Positions 1 to 11,156 of a stretch of 64,000 nt of DNA are shown here, piece by piece. A program made the translations under genes and the position numbers. Positions within the stretch are counted from its first letter, which is position 1, and every line of letters starts with the position of its first letter. The notes under the pieces were generated by a model. It was given only the letters and a program-made list of their open reading frames with translations, had not been told where the DNA came from and made no database searches. Origin of the DNA: Sclerotinia nivalis (taxonomy: Eukaryota; Ascomycota; Leotiomycetes; Helotiales; Sclerotiniaceae); assembly GCA_029531795.1 (NCBI GenBank), contig JAPEIS010000005.1, positions 2,664,001 through 2,728,000 of the forward strand, written 5' to 3'.

Positions 1-1622
1 ATTTATCAATGATACTCTAAGAGAATACCTGGATATATTCTGCACTACTTATCTGAATGATATTCTGATTTATAACAAGACCCGTTCTGAATATATAAAG
101 CATATACAAAAGGTACTAGACGCTTTACAGAAAGCTGGATTGTATACCAATCTATCGAAATGCGAATTCCTGAAACCTGAAACGAAATTCCTGGGCCTAA
201 TTGTAGGCCGAGAGGGGATCCGAATGGACCCAATCAAGATTAAGATGATAATTGATTAGAAAACGCCAAAGAACCTAACAGATATACAAATATTTATAAG
301 GTTTAGCAATTTCTATCGACGCTTTATTCGCAACTTCTCCTCGATCATTCACCCGATGGTAAACCTGATCAAAAAGGATATAGCCTTCCAATGGGATCCT
401 AGTTATGAGAAATCGTTCTCGAGTCTGAAAGCCGTATTTATGGCAGCACTTGTGTTAACCTCATTCGATTAGAAGAAGAATATAATCCTAGAAACGAACA
501 TATCGGATTATATATCTGTTGGAATCCTTTTCCAATACAATAACAATAGGATTCTAAAACCTATTACATATTTCTCAAAAAAGCATTCGATTACAGAATA
601 TAACTACAAGATTTATAATAAAGAATTACTAGCAATTATCCACTATTTCGAAGAATGGCGATCCGAATTAGAAAACGCCTCTTCCCCGATCAAGATCATC
701 ACAGATTATAAGAATCTGAAGTACTTTACAACAACAAAGCTATTAAACCATCGTCAAACCCGCTAATCTGAATTTCTATCCCGTTTCAATTTCAAGATTA
801 CATACCGTCCCGGAAAGCAAAGAACGAAACCCGATGCTCTGATCAGGAGATCAAAGGATTTGCTTAAAGAGAGAGATAAACGCCTCCTTCATCAAAATCA
901 AACTATTCTGAAAACCGAAAATCTAAATACAAATCTGTTTTCTATTGTTAAACCAAAAAAGAAAATCCGTTTCGCAATTACAACCCATAACCAAATCCAT
1001 ACCGATACCCCATCGTCTATTTACAATCCCGAACCATCTATCCGCGAACCTGGATTACCTACCTATAAACCTGAACCACCTACAATACCCGATAACCCAA
1101 TCCCTATTCAATTACCTAAATCTATACAATTGAAACCCCCTAAAGAACTAAAACCCCTACTTACTGAAACTTACCTGTCCAACCCGCTTCCGCTATCAAT
1201 CTTAAAAACTTTAAAAAAAAAATACTACTAAATATCTATATATTATATTATCTAAATATACTATAAACAATAACCTATTATATTATTATAAAAAGCTTTA
1301 TATTCCTAACTACAATCCTCTGAAAACAAAACTCCTTCAAATAATCCACGATTCCTTTATTACCGGACATCCACACCATACCCATACCTTCGAACTGCTT
1401 TCCCGAAACTACTATTAGCCTAAATATTACAACTATATCTTTTGTTGAATACACAATTATTATAATTACCACCGAACCATCCCGAATCGTAAAAAACAAA
1501 AAGAAATCTTACACCCTCTCCCGATCTTACAACAAACCTGAAAAGATATCTCAATCGATTTCATCATTTATCTTCCGAAAAGCTCTAAATACGATACGAT
1601 ATTTGTTGTAATCGATCGATTG

Positions 1623-1835
1623 TATCACAGAGGCAACAGATAGGACAACAGGAATCACTTTTATTAATAAGACGTAGCTCGAAGAGCTACGTTTCTATAG
1701 AAGGAACGGTTCCTTAAATACATTTATGTGTAGCGCTAGCCCCGACCGGGGCTAGCCTACACTTATCCGAGGTCCGACTCCTATGGGTCGGAACCCGAGC
1801 GGTCTCCGTATACCATATACGGGGACCCCGTGACA
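1623..1835 (-). repeat. Solo LTR inserted in the integrase core
   Basis: A 213-bp copy in reverse orientation is flanked by GATTG at 1618-1622 and 1836-1840. Removing the copy and one GATTG restores a continuous integrase reading frame, which proves the insertion came after the host element. It differs from the cleanest copy by a few transition-type changes, so it is of intermediate age. The LTR is rich in short perfect hairpins: the ACGTAGCTC arms, the GGAACGGTTCC palindrome, and the GCTAGCCCC arms around GA. Confidence 0.9.
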
Positions 1836-2878
1836 GATTGACCAAAATGAAGCATTTCCTACCCTACCGAGAAACCTATAATTCCGAAGAAGTCTCCCAT
1901 CTGTTCCTAAAGCATATATAGAAGCTCCACAACCTACCACAAACCATTATATCCAATCATAGAATTCAATTTATCTCTGACTTCTAAAAGCATATCTATA
2001 AACAACTAGATACTATTTCGAAACTATCGATAGCTTATCATCCTGAAACCGATAAACAAACGAAAAAAACGAACATAATACTCAAACAATACCTTCACTC
2101 GTATATATCCTACCTACAGAACGATTAATCCGAATAACTACCGATCACCGAATTCTCGATTAACTCTGCCTGGTCCGAAAGCTTCTATCTATCGCTATTC
2201 TTTGCCAATTACAGTTTCCATCCCCGAATAGGTTTCGAACCCGCCGCACTCTCCAATCGCCCTGGAATCCTGAACACTAAGGAATTCATCAAAAAGATGA
2301 AATCGATCATCGATCACCTGAAGACCGAACTGATCGCTAATCAAACCCACTATTCGAAGAATACCGATTCCCACCATTCGCCTGCCCATCGATACCAGCC
2401 TGGAAATCTAGTTTGACTTAATACTAAGAATATCCGAACTCTTTATCCCCAGAAAAAGCTAGATTGAAAAAACTTAAATCCCTTTCGAATTCTAAAAAGC
2501 ATAAACTCATACATTTACAAACTAGAACTCCCTACCTTTATAAAAAATCACCCGATCTTTCATATTAATCTATTATATCCCGCCAATGATAACCCTATCC
2601 CCAATCAACACAACCCGCCTCCCCCTCCTATCGAAATTGAAAGCATTAAACAATTCGATATAAAAGAAATCCTGAATTCCCAATAGAAACATCGAAACCG
2701 TAATAACCCCCACCTGAAGTATACTATCCGATAGATAAACTATAATACACCTACCGAAAAACCTACGAAGTATTTAAAAAATACTCAAGAATTGATCCGT
2801 AATTATCATCATCATTATCCAGATAAACCTAATCCCCCTAATCGTCTCAACAGAGCTCGACCTTAAAAAGAAGAATAC

Positions 2879-3309
2879 TATCACAGAATCCCCGTATATA
2901 ATATACAAAGACCGCTCAGATTCCGACCCATAAAAATCGGACCTCGGATAAATGTAGACTAACCCCAATCAAGACTAGCGTTACACATAAATATATTTAA
3001 GGAACCGTTCCTTCTATAGAAACGTAGCTCTTCGAGCTACGTCTTATCAATAAAAGTGATTCCTGTTGTCCTGTCTATTGTATCACGGAGGCAGCAGACA
3101 GGATAACAGAAATCACTTTTATTGATAAGACGTAGCTCGAAGAGCTACGTTTCTATAGAAGGAACGGTTCCTTAAATACATTTATGTGTAGCGCTAGCCC
3201 CGACCGGGGCTAGCCTACACTTATCCGAGGTCCGACTCCTATGGGTCGGAACCCGAGCGGTCTCCGTATACCATATACGGGGACCCCGTGACATATTGCC
3301 TCTATAATA
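2879..3309 (+). repeat. 3' LTR of the chromovirus, split by a nested solo LTR
   Basis: The LTR begins TATCACAGAATCC directly after the polypurine-like tract and ends CCTCTATAATA at 3309. Removing the nested solo LTR and one copy of its 5-bp duplication (3081-3298) leaves 213 bp, the same length as the three solo LTRs here. Compared with the clean copy at 3961-4173, nearly all differences are C-to-T or G-to-A, for example its start TATCACAGAA against TGTCACGGGG. An AATAAA signal lies near its 3' end, as expected for an LTR R region. Confidence 0.85.
3081..3293 (-). repeat. Solo LTR nested inside the 3' LTR
   Basis: A 213-bp copy in reverse orientation lies inside an older LTR of the same family. 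It is flanked by TATTG at 3076-3080 and 3294-3298. By eye it is identical over its whole length to the copy at 3961-4173, so it is a recent insertion. The older host LTR resumes at once on the right with CCTCTATAATA. Confidence 0.9.
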
Positions 3310-3955
3310 ACAACAACAATTTATATATTTGAAGAAGCTATATAAAACGATTTGAGTTAATAATATATCTATTATAAAATTCGATAAAGGATATACTATA
3401 TATAGGATTGGAGTATCTTATAAAATCAATATCCTTATAGTTTGAAGGGTTTTATGAAATCGATATTAAACAAAATATAATTGTTGGAAAGTTACGAATA
3501 AAGTAAAGAATTGATATAAAGAAAGATTGTTTAGATTTAATTGATAAAGGAATCGGATTTGGAAAATCATAAGTGTAATGTTTTGATTGGTATTTTTATC
3601 TTTATATACGATACCGTATAGAGATCGAGCTTTGCTCTCTAGTATTAATTTTCATTTCCCTCATCAAAAATATATACAAATCTATATGCTATTTAGATAG
3701 CACTATCCATAACCATCTATTAAAAGCTCGATTGAGCTCTTAACCGTCCTAGATAGTCTTTGACTCAGTGTGGACGTTAATTAAATCAATCAATCAATCA
3801 ATCTATTTAGATATAAAGACTAGGCCCTTCTCTTGCTATTTTATGCCGAGTAATTTTTTTTCTGTTCAAAATCACTATTAAATGTCACTTGAGCCTAGTC
3901 TCTATCTCCATCCCTTACGATCACCGAGAAGGGTTTACAGTCTTTTCAAATCTCC
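3310..3955. other. AT-rich non-genic stretch with a small retroposon
   Basis: No supportable gene. Very AT-rich sequence lies between two LTRs and includes the tailed insert annotated at 3700-3802. Confidence 0.6.
3700..3802 (+). mobile_element. Small retroposon with (AATC)n tail
   Basis: A 103-bp segment ends in about four AATC repeats and is flanked by the direct repeat CTATTTAGATA (3689-3699 and 3803-3813). A simple-repeat tail with an 11-bp target duplication is the signature of target-primed reverse transcription, so this is most likely a 5'-truncated LINE end or a short non-autonomous retroposon. The body was not matched to a known family. Confidence 0.5.
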
Positions 3956-3960
3956 CATAG

Positions 3961-4173
3961 TGTCACGGGGTCCCCGTATATGGTATACGGAGACCGCTCG
4001 GGTTCCGACCCATAGGAGTCGGACCTCGGATAAGTGTAGGCTAGCCCCGGTCGGGGCTAGCGCTACACATAAATGTATTTAAGGAACCGTTCCTTCTATA
4101 GAAACGTAGCTCTTCGAGCTACGTCTTATCAATAAAAGTGATTTCTGTTATCCTGTCTGCTGCCTCCGTGATA
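3961..4173 (+). repeat. Solo LTR with 5-bp target duplication
   Basis: This 213-bp copy starts TGTCACGGGGTCCCC and ends CTCCGTGATA, flanked by CATAG at 3956-3960 and 4174-4178. It is the best reference copy of the family. The signal CAATAAAAGTG (4130-4140) supports LTR polarity. The ends form an imperfect 10-bp inverted pair. The 5-bp duplication and the internal polyadenylation signal argue for an LTR rather than a DNA-transposon MITE. Confidence 0.9.
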
Positions 4174-5366
4174 CATAGGTTGATTGCCACCATGAAAAGC
4201 ATTAGTATTGGTAGTGCAGCAAGACTTGTTTGTATAGTTGCTTCCTCCGAAGCTCTTTATAATCGACCAAGATTCCCTTGAATTCCGGGCTACATTCTCT
4301 AACATCTTGTACGGAGTATATTCCGGATATCCCATCTCGTCTTTGTAATGGATGAGCAATCATTTTGCCGACGTTGATTCCCAATCCGACAGAAAGGCTA
4401 CTTATGTTTACTAATCTTCAATCGATCTGGGGGATCAACTAGCTCACCGATACTGCTTCCCAAGGTTCCCACACTATCGGTGCAAGGTCAAACGGTGTCT
4501 AGTGCCGCAGGGTTAACCTTAGATCAAACTCGAACTTTAAAGTTTAATCGAAGTTTAATCGAAGTTTAATTAAAGCTTAATAGTAATCAATAAAGAAAAA
4601 AGGTTAAATAAAACTCTAAACTTCACCGTTTGCATAATGTCCGGTCCGAAGTTTGGTGGAGAATTCAGGGATAATTTCTAATGTGTTATGCAGGTATGGA
4701 GAATGCCTTGACTGTGGATGCGAACTATATGGCCTTACAGCATAGTAGCACTATAAGAGGCCTGTAATCTCATGCCTGGGTCGCCTAATTAGGGATGGGC
4801 AAGCCTATAAGAATTAGTATGTGAAGAATTTATTTAATTCTAATCCTAATATAAACCGCATGAATTTATAGGGTCTGAATAGATACTTTTAAGCCTGTTT
4901 AAACACTAACATATGGGGCCGATTTGATGGGCTAAGTTACAGCGTATTACAGTATTTACACCCTGTAGGCCCTAGATCTCGCATTCATACTCAAGGCCTC
5001 CTCCGTATGGAGTATAGGAATGAATGGTGATGAATGGTGATGATTCAAGTGAGCATTGTTTGTGTGTTTGCAAAATTGGTTGAGAGATGTGAGGGTAAAG
5101 ATGTGTGGAAAGCAATGTGTGATGAGAATTGGCGATTACGAGGATAGCGAGAATGAAGGGGAAGCCTGAAAATCAGAACGTAATAAGGGTGATACCGTAT
5201 CCAAAGAGTAATGAACAAAACGAGGTCATGATTTTGCATTGGGAGGGAAATTATTAATACACATCCTTGAGTTAGACCAGCAACAAAACAGCCACTAATT
5301 CACAACATCCCTCTACATAACATCCATCACACACCATCCCTTTACATAACAAACTAACACACTCCC
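4174..5366. other. Intergenic region
   Basis: No secure gene. On the minus strand 4179-4384 has two overlapping open frames running into the solo LTR, possibly the end of a gene cut by that insertion, but neither is recognisable. A short AAGTTTAATCG-type repeat lies at 4540-4580. From about 5250 the sequence is the presumed 3' UTR of the polygalacturonase gene. Confidence 0.4.
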
Positions 5367-6896
5367 CTAGTTAAACCCCAGAGGAGTGTTATTACAAGTA
5401 ACATCCAAAGTCGTTGCGTTAACATTAAGACAATAAGCCTCATTAGTACCCTTTGGACTCAACACATTAATGTCGGTCGCCACAATGTTGTTACAAACCG
5501 AAGAGCTCGAGCAAGCAAATGTACCAATCTCAGGGCTATACTTCGTGCTGGTGGTTCCGGTGAAGTGCTTAAAGACAATGTCGGTGATAGTAAGAGCAGA
5601 GGGGTATTCGAGACAGAGGGTTAGGTTCTTTTGACCGTAGCATTGGTCAACCTCGATGGCGTAGTCGACATTGTCGAGGTGCATTATGTCGTAGGTAATG
5701 TTATTCACCCTGCCACTTCCTCCGCCTCCTATGGGTGTGTTAGTTGTGGACTTTGAAGTCAAAAAGGAGGATAACATATTTACCTTGGAGATCACCACTG
5801 AGAGCTGATGCGGTGCCAGGCCAAGCCTTGATACGTGCACCATCGCTGGCGTTGATCAATGTGGTGTTGTAGACGTATACGTTTTCCACGATGTCAAATT
5901 CTCCAGCATATTGACCGAGGGATCCAACAGAGATTCCATGGGAGCCATTGCAGGAAAGATTTTGAACTAAGATGTTGGTACTGTTGGGCTTGAAAGAAAC
6001 ACAATCTAGAACCTAGTAAGCAAATTTTCCAAGACTAGATGAAAGGGTATTTACCATCTCCATTGTTGATGACAGAGTTCTGGATAACGATATTGTCACT
6101 GCGGTAGGTGTCCCATCCATCGGTGTTCTTTGCAGGGTTTTTGCTCGAACTTCCGCCTGAGATGTTGATATTGTTGTATACAACATTGCTTGAATTTGCA
6201 ATGAAGTTGTAGTATTGTGGTGAATAACGTAGAACCAAATCCGTCAAGATGGAGTTTTTAAGCCCATCAATTCCGATAAGAACTGGTCTGAGTGCGTAAA
6301 TGTTCGAGGCGTAAAGGTCATACCAGACTTGACCGTTTCCATTAAGAGTTCCACCTCCATACATGAAAACATCCTCTCCTCCGAGCTTGAAGAATGAGGT
6401 AGCGTTTTGAAAGACGAATGGGAAGGAATTGGCTTGCCAATAGGTCGTATCGTTCGAGAAGAGAATTTCTCCCTGAATGTCTGCAATATCCATTAGCAAA
6501 AGAGTACATCAATGCGTCAGTGTTACAAAGTGGCTTACCAAGATCAATGTGCTGAAGGAAAGTCCAGTCCATGGCTGTGCCAACCGAGTATGTAACACCT
6601 TTACTGAAAATTACATGGCCACCGTTGTTGCACTGATGAAGTGCACTCATAATTGCCGGAGAGTCATCTTTTCCATTGCCAGCGCTCGGCACAATGCAAG
6701 TCTTGGTTCTTGCTGGTGGAGAAGGCGGAGAAACGGATGGGCTTTTGGGACTGTATTGCACGACTGGCCTTGTTGATGCTTGCTGTCTTGAATGACTTCT
6801 ACGAGCAAGAGCATCTGATGCGCCTGGCCCTGTTGGGTTTGCAACTGCGACTGCGGCAGATGCAATTGAAAGAATTGAGCTCAATTGGAAATGCAT
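5367..6896 (-). CDS. Exopolygalacturonase (GH28), secreted
   Basis: A glycoside hydrolase family 28 enzyme that should cleave galacturonate from the ends of pectin chains outside the cell. Four exons: 6539-6896, 6055-6480, 5784-6005 and 5367-5728, giving 455 residues. Introns are 58, 49 and 55 nt. The first ~20 residues form a signal peptide ([20 protein letters not shown]), followed by a Ser/Pro-rich stretch. The GH28 catalytic set is complete: NTD at 238-240, DD at 261-262 with the second Asp codon split by intron 2, His284 in NGSHG, and RIK at 319-321. The motif [14 protein letters not shown] and the Cys after the DD pair are typical of fungal exo-acting enzymes rather than endo-PGs. Start chosen at 6896 because the signal peptide begins there; the in-frame codon 33 nt upstream would add a charged leader. 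No substitution of key residues seen; probably functional. Confidence 0.9.
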
Positions 6897-9731
6897 CTTG
6901 AGGTAGGATTCCGATATTTCGATTACCAAAGTAGTTTGATTGAGAGTCTGGCACTTTTCTTAGCTATACTTGGGATCCGGGATGACTTATATATTGTCTA
7001 TCTGCAAACTAAGGTGGGCATGCAAACCTTCACATATTGCCAGGGGGAAGGCCAAGGAGCATCTGTTTCTCCGAATTTGTTGCCTTGGCCTGGGCTTTTG
7101 ATGAAGACGGTGAGTTCTTGCTTGAACCAAGAGCCTGTATTATTACCTCATGCTTGAGAAACTATGGATGATTCCATCCCCAGATTATCCAAAAATCTTT
7201 ACGGCATTGAAATCCCGCATTAATCTAGAACCACATATAATTTCAATAAACTTTATTGGTCCATTTCATTTGTTCTGGAACAGGAATTCTTCATGCTCCA
7301 TTTAGGTTTAATTATTGGTGGAACTCAAGGACATCCTCCACCGAACCGGTGAGACGTACCCTTGCGGAATATCTACCTTATCGCCAAGCGTTGAAGGCCG
7401 CAATTGGGCCCGAAAAGGGGTTGCCCCTCGTATTTGTTAGAGGTTTGGATATGATTCGGAACTTCGGAGAATATACAAAGTTCAAAGTGGAGATTCAGAT
7501 AGATGAAGTGTGATGCGAACAACACGTGATTATTAGCACGTGTTATTTCCCACTCCGCCTCTTAAGTCAAACTTCCCTAAACTTCGGCTTTTAAGAGCTC
7601 AAATTCTTGGCTGTTGTGTGTTTTGATCACTTGATGGCAGAAGCATATCGTTAATATAAGATATCTTTGAGCTTACTAAAAGGAAAGCGGGCCTCCAACT
7701 TTCTTGCGGGCAAAAAATTAAGCTTCAGGGGTAGTGGAGGTGTCAATTCAAGTGTTTGCTTTTGACAGAGTTTTCCAAAGGCATCAAAGTACAGACTCTT
7801 TCTATCATCCAAAATTTGGCTGTCAAAAGGGGAGATTATCTTCTATCCTTGCTGAAGATGGCTGGTTGATTTTGGTGGATGCGGCGGACACCGATACATC
7901 TTTCATATTCTTCGGTGCCACTCCGTATCTCAATTCTCATCTGACCCATCTAATCAGAATAGTCAGCTGAGCCATCCTAGAAGTGTGCAGAATATACCGA
8001 TTTATTTGTATTTCTTTGTCAAATCCCTACCGGATAACCCACCTTTCCATGGTAAAAAGTATTGACGGATCCAGTCCGAGTCGCTGAAGGATTCGATAAT
8101 TACATATTTCTGTTATGTTGTGGCGGAAGTCTGCAGAGCGGCAGAGAACTTTTCTATAGCATTGAGGCCTGCACTCATGTGTGCCACGGAATTGCCTCTG
8201 TTGAAGGATGAAGCAAACAGACATATATTGACAGCTCGGGGCCTTTGGTCAATGTCGAGTCTAAGGTAAGAGACGACAGGGACATGGATAGCAAGAAATG
8301 CGTCATGTTTTGCAGAATTCACGAAAAAGCCGTTGTGGCTGCCTTCTGCCAGGCCGCTTTCTCAACGGTCAATATGTGGACTTGGCGTATTATTTCTTTC
8401 ATCATAACCTCGAAGGATACTATCGGAAGCATTGTCCTTTGCCCGGTAGTCACGGACAAGCCCTCTCCCGTCTCTCAATTGATCTGGGTGCATGTTGAGA
8501 AGAGCGAAACCGGCATCTCTACACGTGTGGCTTTCTTTGACATCTGTCAGCAGTACCAAAAGTTTGGAACGTTCGTTTGAGCAGCAATTCGGTGCTTACT
8601 CTGTAAGAAATATCTTCGTCTTGCTGCATGCTGATCGTTTATCTGCATTCAACGTTCGTACTATAGTTGAAATGTTGTAGTTCCTAACCATCGGATCTTG
8701 TAACAGATCTTGTCTCGTTTGGTCGACATTGTGGGGCGTGGACCAGTGGCCCGGCTGTTGGAGTTGGAGCGCGATGTGAATGAGCTATTGATTGGCATGT
8801 TGTGCTCGAAGAAGTGGCTATTTCTTAGAAATAGTCCTATGATTCCGGTGAAGAAGTACCATGGTATATTCATGATATACCACAAAGAATTTCGACCACG
8901 TTCTCAACGTCTTTCAACGTCTTTCAAGCAAGGTGTGGTTACAATCTACGGACAGGGACAAGGCCCTCTGGAGACACTAATGACGCCGATGACCGTCTAT
9001 TGGACTTTGGAGAGTGGAGTATGCTGCATGATTATGAGTTTAATGCATGACCTTTGAAGTTACTGGATCGCTGGATAGCGCAATATTTTCCTCCGGCGTG
9101 GGGCACCGCATACAATCTAACCAACAGAATCCTTCCAGGATATTGGTGGGGTGGTACATCTCAACCTCATTTTAAACACGGGAAACTTGGTGGGGAGTCT
9201 ATTTCGAGAGAATCAAACCTGATATCGATATGCCACATCCTGGGATAGATCGCAGGGTGTAAAAGAAGCAACACTAACCAATACTACCTGATCCTGCAAG
9301 GCAAAGGATCGTACTGGGCATATAGCCGGGGCAGGATAGGATGGGAACCACTACCCGGAATAAAAGATTCAATTTCTTATGACAGTCACACAACATTTTA
9401 AAGGTTGAAGAAAGACCAAGAATGTGACCCATCATTTCAATTAACAGCTTTGGGATATGCCTACATACAAACGCTCACCATCAATGAGATTTTGCCGCTG
9501 GTGCCGTTGATCAAAGAAATTAGAGATCCTTAACATCCTGCGCGACAAGCTATAGCAAATAGACAACGGGATCGCAGCGTAAGATCCCAGTACAGACAAT
9601 AAAACCCCCAGCAATGCAATATTTTGATTACAAACGAAACGTGCATCTATTCGATGTATCGAAGCAGATCTGCCACCCTTACAATACATAACAAACACTC
9701 CATTACATTCTCTTCCATTAACCCCTCATTA
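6897..9731. other. Long intergenic region with gene-like debris
   Basis: About 2.8 kb between two minus-strand genes. 6897-7250 is the likely polygalacturonase promoter. Open stretches at 7256-7513, 8113-8559 (both strands) and 8710-9057 have protein-like composition but no recognisable domain and no coherent exon chain, so they look like decayed genes. From about 9360 the sequence is the presumed 3' flank of the fork-head gene. Confidence 0.4.
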
Positions 9732-11156
9732 TTAGTATTGGTTGCTGGCACACATCGGATGAACTTGCATGAACTGTGGATTTTGATTGTCCATAAAGAG
9801 TGGGTCGTGATCATCAGGGAGCACTCCTTGGCAATCTTCAAATCTGTAGAGGTCGTATGCAGGGTTGTAGTTTTCCTCTTTGATAACGGGATTGTAAATT
9901 ACAGGGCACTCCGGGGTCGGCGTTAGAGGTGATCTTCGTGGAGATCTCGATACAGGAGTCACATTTGAGGCATGAAATTGGCTTCCTGAGTATCCCGCCG
10001 GTTCAGATCTGGACGATGTTGGAATCATTCGTCTTGGAGCTGGATCTTCCCTCCCTCTTTGACGTAATAGCTTTCCTTTGCCAATGGAGTGAAACGAAGG
10101 TTTTCGCATCGCATTGTAATTGTGCCGACTTGGATGGTTTGGACTTTGAGTGCTTTCTGCTTTGGCGTATTTCTTGCTACCTGTGCCCTTGCGATATCGA
10201 GTTGTAGACTGAACTCCATCTCTGATTGCGAAATCTTCCAAAACCCACTCAGTAGACTTTTTCGTTTCTTCTCCAGGAATCTTTCGTTCCGTTTTTTTGA
10301 ACGCCTACCATCGAAAATGTTAGCCTCAGTAAATCGCAAAACATACTTAATCATAGAATCTTACAGCGTTCATTGATAGATTGTGACGAATGCTGTTCAT
10401 CCAACCTTTGGTGTCCGAACTCCCTTTAGTAGTGTTTTCTCGGAACCAACGATATATTTCCTGTAGAACCATAGAATGGTCTGGCGTACTCATCAGTGCT
10501 CGATAGATCAATTTTGCGTATGGTTGCTCATCTGCGCCATGACTATCAGCATCGACATCCATTGCAGTAGGCTCGCGCGAGCTTTGCCCGTCTTCCTCAG
10601 AGCATAAGCTGGAGGGAGATGTAGAGTTGAGGGGCTTATGTGCTGCATCCATCATGACGCAATCGTCAGATCTTTCGCCATGGTCAGCCCTCGATGACAC
10701 CATGGATCCGATATTGTCGCAAGTATCAAAAGGATATACAGGTAACGTCATGGTCATGTTGGCATAAGGTTGTTGCCAAGTAGTTCGAGGGATGTTACCG
10801 AAACCTTTGAGAGAATTTTGTTGTTCAAGGCCAGAGAGATCGGTTGGACAATCGTAAGAGTAACCATTTCCATTATCTCCAAAGCTAGGATTTAATGGCG
10901 CGTGATGACACCAGGAGTTTAGATTTTGAGAGCCCGGCATTTGGGATGTAGTAAGGTTGTAGTCATTATTGGGCATAGGAGATGATGATGAACTAGCCAT
11001 GAAGTACTGATCTTGACCGATTCGAGGTAGACCGTCAAATGATGGAAAGATAGCATCAGCTTGCGATTGTGTTGTCGTCCCAATATTCTCCGAAGCTTGA
11101 AAGTCCCAAGGCAAATCGTGATGTTGAGAATTCTGCTGAAAGTGATCGGAATCCAT
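9732..11156 (-). CDS. Fork-head (FOX) transcription factor
   Basis: A nuclear DNA-binding regulator of the fork-head family. Two exons: 10365-11156 (264 codons) and 9732-10304 (190 residues), 454 residues in all, joined by a 60-nt intron (GTAAG...TAG) that falls inside the DNA-binding domain. The domain spans about residues 217-305 and starts PYAKLIYRAL. Its recognition helix GWMNSIRHNLSMN ends at the intron, and AFKKTER resumes directly after it. The N-terminal 210 residues are low-complexity and rich in Asn, Gln, Ser and Asp, as in activation regions; the C-terminal half is basic then Pro-rich. The ATG at 11156 is used. A TTTTCAG/GT site 15 nt upstream suggests a 5' UTR intron. The family regulates cell cycle and sexual development in fungi, but which member this is cannot be told from sequence alone. 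Confidence 0.88.

Larger units (their letters stand above)
1..3309 (+). mobile_element. Ty3/Gypsy chromovirus, 3' part, RIP-decayed
   Basis: This is the 3' portion of an LTR retrotransposon whose 5' end lies outside the window. In order one can read the end of the reverse transcriptase, RNase H (about 470-860), a proline-rich linker (860-1231), the integrase zinc-binding region (about 1320-1480), the integrase core (from about 1530, split by a solo LTR at 1623-1835), and a C-terminal chromodomain-like stretch (about 2640-2860). The chromodomain places it among chromoviruses. A purine-rich tract (2865-2876) precedes the 3' LTR, which starts at 2879. The RT catalytic YLDD box reads YLND (positions 50-61), and in-frame stops stand at 257, 470 and 764, typically where a Trp is expected. 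Both fit RIP. The element cannot encode a working polyprotein. The bases after the 3' LTR (3310-3314, ACAAC) should be its right target-site duplication. Confidence 0.9.

Noticed and set aside
1623..4173. The 213-bp repeats as DNA-transposon MITEs with 10-bp inverted ends
   Set aside because: They are the terminal repeat of the chromovirus (one sits right after its polypurine tract), carry an AATAAA signal near the 3' end and make 5-bp duplications, all of which fit LTRs better.
6477..7157. Plus-strand frames opposite and upstream of the polygalacturonase
   Set aside because: Antisense to the first exons of a complete GH28 gene, or in its promoter.
10089..10376. Plus-strand 95-codon frame with a hydrophobic stretch
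   Set aside because: Antisense to the second exon and the intron of the fork-head gene.
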